Of a DNA stretch of 64,000 bases, positions 61,739 to 64,000 are shown one piece after another. The notes under the pieces were generated by a model, which was not told the origin of the DNA, did not search any database, and saw nothing but the letters and a program-made list of their open reading frames with translations. Source of the DNA: a virus. Position numbers and translations under genes: made by a program. Every line of letters begins with the position of its first letter. The stretch's first letter is position 1. The stretch covers positions 26,726 through 90,725 of the IMG/VR virus record IMGVR_UViG_3300032220_001356; one strand, given 5' to 3'.

Positions 61739-63325
61739 ATGTATAAACTTACCAAACAACAAGTTCAAGACGAAATATTAAAGTGTGGTAAGAATCCAGT
61801 ATATTTCATAAACACATATTGTAAGATTTCTCACCCCCAACGTGGTCCTATTCCTTTTAGGATGTATCCGTTTCAAGAGGAGGTCGTAAAAGACTTTCAA
61901 GACCACAGATTTAGTGTTATTCTGAAAGCCCGACAACTTGGTTTATCTACCGTAGTTGCGGGCTATATTGCTTGGTTGATGTTGTTTCATCGTGACAAGA
62001 ACGTTTTGGTATTAGCAACCAAACTTTTGTCAGCATCAAACTTAGTTAAGAAAGTTAAATATATTATCAAATCTGTCCCATCGTGGCTTATGATTGCTAC
62101 GGTAACAATTGACAACAGAAATTCATTTGAACTTTCAAATGGTTCCCAAATCAAGTCTTCTGCTACTTCTGGCGATGCTGGTCGTTCCGAAGCCTTGTCC
62201 TTGCTTGTACTGGACGAAGCAGCATTTATTGAAGGTATGCAAGAGCTTTGGACAGGTCTTTATCCTACAATGGCTACTGGTGGTCGTTGTATTGCTATTT
62301 CAACTCCAAATGGTGTAGGTAATTGGTTCCATCAAACTTATATCGATGCTGAATCTTCCGCAAATGAATTTCATCCTATCCGACTACATTGGTCAGTCCA
62401 TCCAGACCGCGACCAAAATTGGTTTGAAAAAGAAACCAAAAACATGGGTAAAAGAGAAATTGCACAAGAATATGAGTGTTCGTTCAATGCGTCTGGTGAA
62501 ACCGTATTAGCAGCAGAAGATTTAGAATATTTATCAACGGCATATGAGGAACCAAAATTAAGAATTGGTTTAGATAGAAACTTGTGGATTTGGAAAGCTC
62601 ATTATGAAAAATGCAAGTATCTTCTAGTTGCAGACGTTGCGAGAGGAGATGGTAAGGACTTTTCAGTATTCCACGTATTAAATCTCGATACAATGGAACA
62701 AGTCGCTGAATATCAAGGTAAGTTGAATATTGACGATTTTGCAATTCTTTTGACCAACACAGGCAGACAATATGGTAACGCTATGATTGTTGTTGAAAAT
62801 AACAATCTTGGATATGCAGTATTGGAAAAGATAATTTCAATTGGATATACGAACATATATTATTCTACCAAAGGATCAACAGAGTTTGTTGAGCAATACG
62901 TAGCACAAGGTATGTCGAATTCAGTTCCCGGTTTTACTACCTCGCACAAATCAAGACCACTAATTATCGCAAAGATGGAAGAATTTATTAGATCCAAAGC
63001 AATAAAAATAAATTCTATTCGTTCGTATAACGAATTGTCAACCTTTATTTGGCATCATGGTAGACCACAAGCAATGGTTGGTTACAATGACGATTTAGTT
63101 TTATCGTTGTCAATTGCTTGTTGGGTTAAAGATACGGTATTCCAAAATGCCACAAAAGATGTTGAATATCAAAAAGCGTTATTGACAGGCATAACAAAAT
63201 CGAATAAGATACTAGATACTAGTATATCTGGTATGATAAGTTACAATCAAAACAACAAATTAGCAGATAAAGTCACGCAACAAAGACAACTACAAAAAGA
63301 CTTTATTTGGATATTTAAAGGATAG
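61739..63325 (+). CDS. Large terminase subunit, gp17-like
   Basis: A 528-residue packaging ATPase-nuclease. The ATPase has a gp17-type Walker A variant KARQLGLST (residues 63-71) and Walker B LLVLDEAAF with Asp159 and Glu160; the coupling motif ISTPNG follows. The nuclease domain has VADVARGDGKDFSVF, VVENNNLG and a C-terminal GYNDDLVLSL, providing the acidic metal residues. It is shorter than T4 gp17 (610), mainly at the N-terminus. It cuts and pumps concatemeric DNA into the prohead through the portal encoded next. Confidence 0.96.
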   Translation: MYKLTKQQVQDEILKCGKNPVYFINTYCKISHPQRGPIPFRMYPFQEEVVKDFQDHRFSVILKARQLGLSTVVAGYIAWLMLFHRDKNVLVLATKLLSASNLVKKVKYIIKSVPSWLMIATVTIDNRNSFELSNGSQIKSSATSGDAGRSEALSLLVLDEAAFIEGMQELWTGLYPTMATGGRCIAISTPNGVGNWFHQTYIDAESSANEFHPIRLHWSVHPDRDQNWFEKETKNMGKREIAQEYECSFNASGETVLAAEDLEYLSTAYEEPKLRIGLDRNLWIWKAHYEKCKYLLVADVARGDGKDFSVFHVLNLDTMEQVAEYQGKLNIDDFAILLTNTGRQYGNAMIVVENNNLGYAVLEKIISIGYTNIYYSTKGSTEFVEQYVAQGMSNSVPGFTTSHKSRPLIIAKMEEFIRSKAIKINSIRSYNELSTFIWHHGRPQAMVGYNDDLVLSLSIACWVKDTVFQNATKDVEYQKALLTGITKSNKILDTSISGMISYNQNNKLADKVTQQRQLQKDFIWIFKG

Positions 63326-63327
63326 AA

Positions 63328-64000
63328 ATGGCTGATAATAGAAGAAACAAGAACACAAGAAATGAAGAATCGCTACTCTTTAAACAATTGACAAAATTGT
63401 TTTCTGGTCCTCTTGCAAATTATGATCAGCAAACTCAAAGCAGATACAGAAGAACACAGCTTGATAAATTCAAGTTTCAATCTGCTCAAGGATTATCTTT
63501 TAAGAAAGCAGAATATCTTGCTTACGAAAATATATCTACTAAAACTATGCAAGCACAAAATCGTGCTGATAGATATATTGACTTTGACCAAATGGAGTAT
63601 ATGCCAGAGATAGCATCTGCTCTTGATATCTATGCCGATGAAATGACAACAAATAACGAATTAACAGCAATGTTAAAAGTTAAATGTGCAAACGAAGAAA
63701 TTAAGTCTATATTAGAAACTCTTTACTTTAAAACTCTTAACCTTGAATCTAACTTGTTTAGTTGGTCAAGAAATATGTGTAAGTATGGAGATTTCTTCCT
63801 TTATCTTGATATTGATGACAAACTTGGTATTACAAGTGGTATTGGACTTCCAGCAAATCAAGTTGAAAGGATGGAGGGCAAAGACAAAACTAATTCTAAT
63901 TATGTTCAATTCCAATGGAATTCTGGTGGTTTAACATTTGAAAACTGGCAAATTGCACATTTTAGAATTCTTGGAAATGACAAACACTCACCATACGGAA
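63328..64000 (+). CDS. Portal protein gp20 (3' end outside window)
   Basis: The first 224 codons of a gp20-type portal. The start at 63328 has AAAGGA upstream and follows the terminase stop by 2 bases. Typical gp20 features are the R/N/Q-rich N-terminus and the segments DRYIDFDQMEYMPEIASALDIYADEM, shown here in family-typical order, and FSWSRNMCKYGDFFLYLDID. Portal subunits form the twelve-fold ring through which DNA is packaged. The frame is open to the window edge, so the protein is truncated here only by the window. Confidence 0.94.
   Translation, partial: MADNRRNKNTRNEESLLFKQLTKLFSGPLANYDQQTQSRYRRTQLDKFKFQSAQGLSFKKAEYLAYENISTKTMQAQNRADRYIDFDQMEYMPEIASALDIYADEMTTNNELTAMLKVKCANEEIKSILETLYFKTLNLESNLFSWSRNMCKYGDFFLYLDIDDKLGITSGIGLPANQVERMEGKDKTNSNYVQFQWNSGGLTFENWQIAHFRILGNDKHSPYG

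Noticed and set aside
63413-63934. Two short plus-strand frames inside the portal gene
   Set aside because: Out-of-frame shadows; the portal frame starting at 63328 is continuous and recognisable.
1-64000. tRNA genes, CRISPR arrays, insertion sequences, integrase or attachment sites
   Set aside because: None seen by reading. Short gaps leave no room for arrays, and no cloverleaf-like block was noticed; a dedicated tRNA search was not possible here.

Overview
This window looks like part of the genome of a tailed, contractile-tailed (myovirus) phage of the wide T4-like group. It is A/T-rich, densely packed, and every gene I accept lies on the + strand. The phage identity rests on recognisable T4-type proteins: a PhoH-like ATPase, a gp55-like late sigma factor, baseplate wedge proteins gp25 and gp6, a gp5-like hub with a peptidoglycan-cutting domain, a gp61-like primase, a gp47/gp46 (Mre11/Rad50) recombination nuclease, the large terminase gp17 and the start of portal gp20. 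Shine-Dalgarno-like starts are common in the non-structural genes and heptose/fucose sugar enzymes are present, so a Gram-negative, probably marine or aquatic host is likely. That host assignment is inference.

Layout. 1-3082: PhoH (cut by the window edge), a zincin-type metallopeptidase, a small protein, a strong hairpin terminator, a RecB/Cas4-type nuclease and an HNH homing-type endonuclease. 3069-19368: a tightly coupled 18-gene glycan cassette. It holds seven (probable) glycosyltransferases, one of them a two-domain GT4-GT2 fusion and one a GT10 fucosyltransferase, followed by sugar-nucleotide genes: GmhA-like isomerase, transaldolase, HddA-like kinase and a HAD-nucleotidyltransferase fusion (together a plausible NDP-heptose route), an SDR epimerase, three methyltransferases, GDP-fucose synthase, GDP-mannose dehydratase and a short UDP-sugar dehydrogenase. 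19371-20791: small proteins, an FmdB-type zinc ribbon, a membrane protein and the late sigma factor. 20794-52725: virion genes, mainly baseplate and tail periphery, including a 2,927-residue giant protein with two LamG-like modules and two sets of related proteins. 52731-61178: RuvC-like nuclease, J-domain protein, primase, a fused Mre11-Rad50 protein, a GIY-YIG endonuclease, a candidate lysis cluster and small proteins. 61181-64000: a conserved hypothetical, terminase and portal.

How it fits together. The phage carries its own transcription switch (gp55), recombination and priming enzymes and packaging motor. The unusual part is the glycan cassette. In principle it can make GDP-L-fucose from GDP-mannose and an activated heptose from pentose-phosphate intermediates, then assemble and methylate a sugar chain. 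The acceptor could be the phage particle or the host surface; the sequence does not say which.

No tRNA gene, CRISPR array or insertion sequence was recognised. No stretch over 300 bases lacks a gene. The largest gaps are 564-645, 2405-2461, 16585-16640, 49478-49540, 55127-55181 and 58329-58381.
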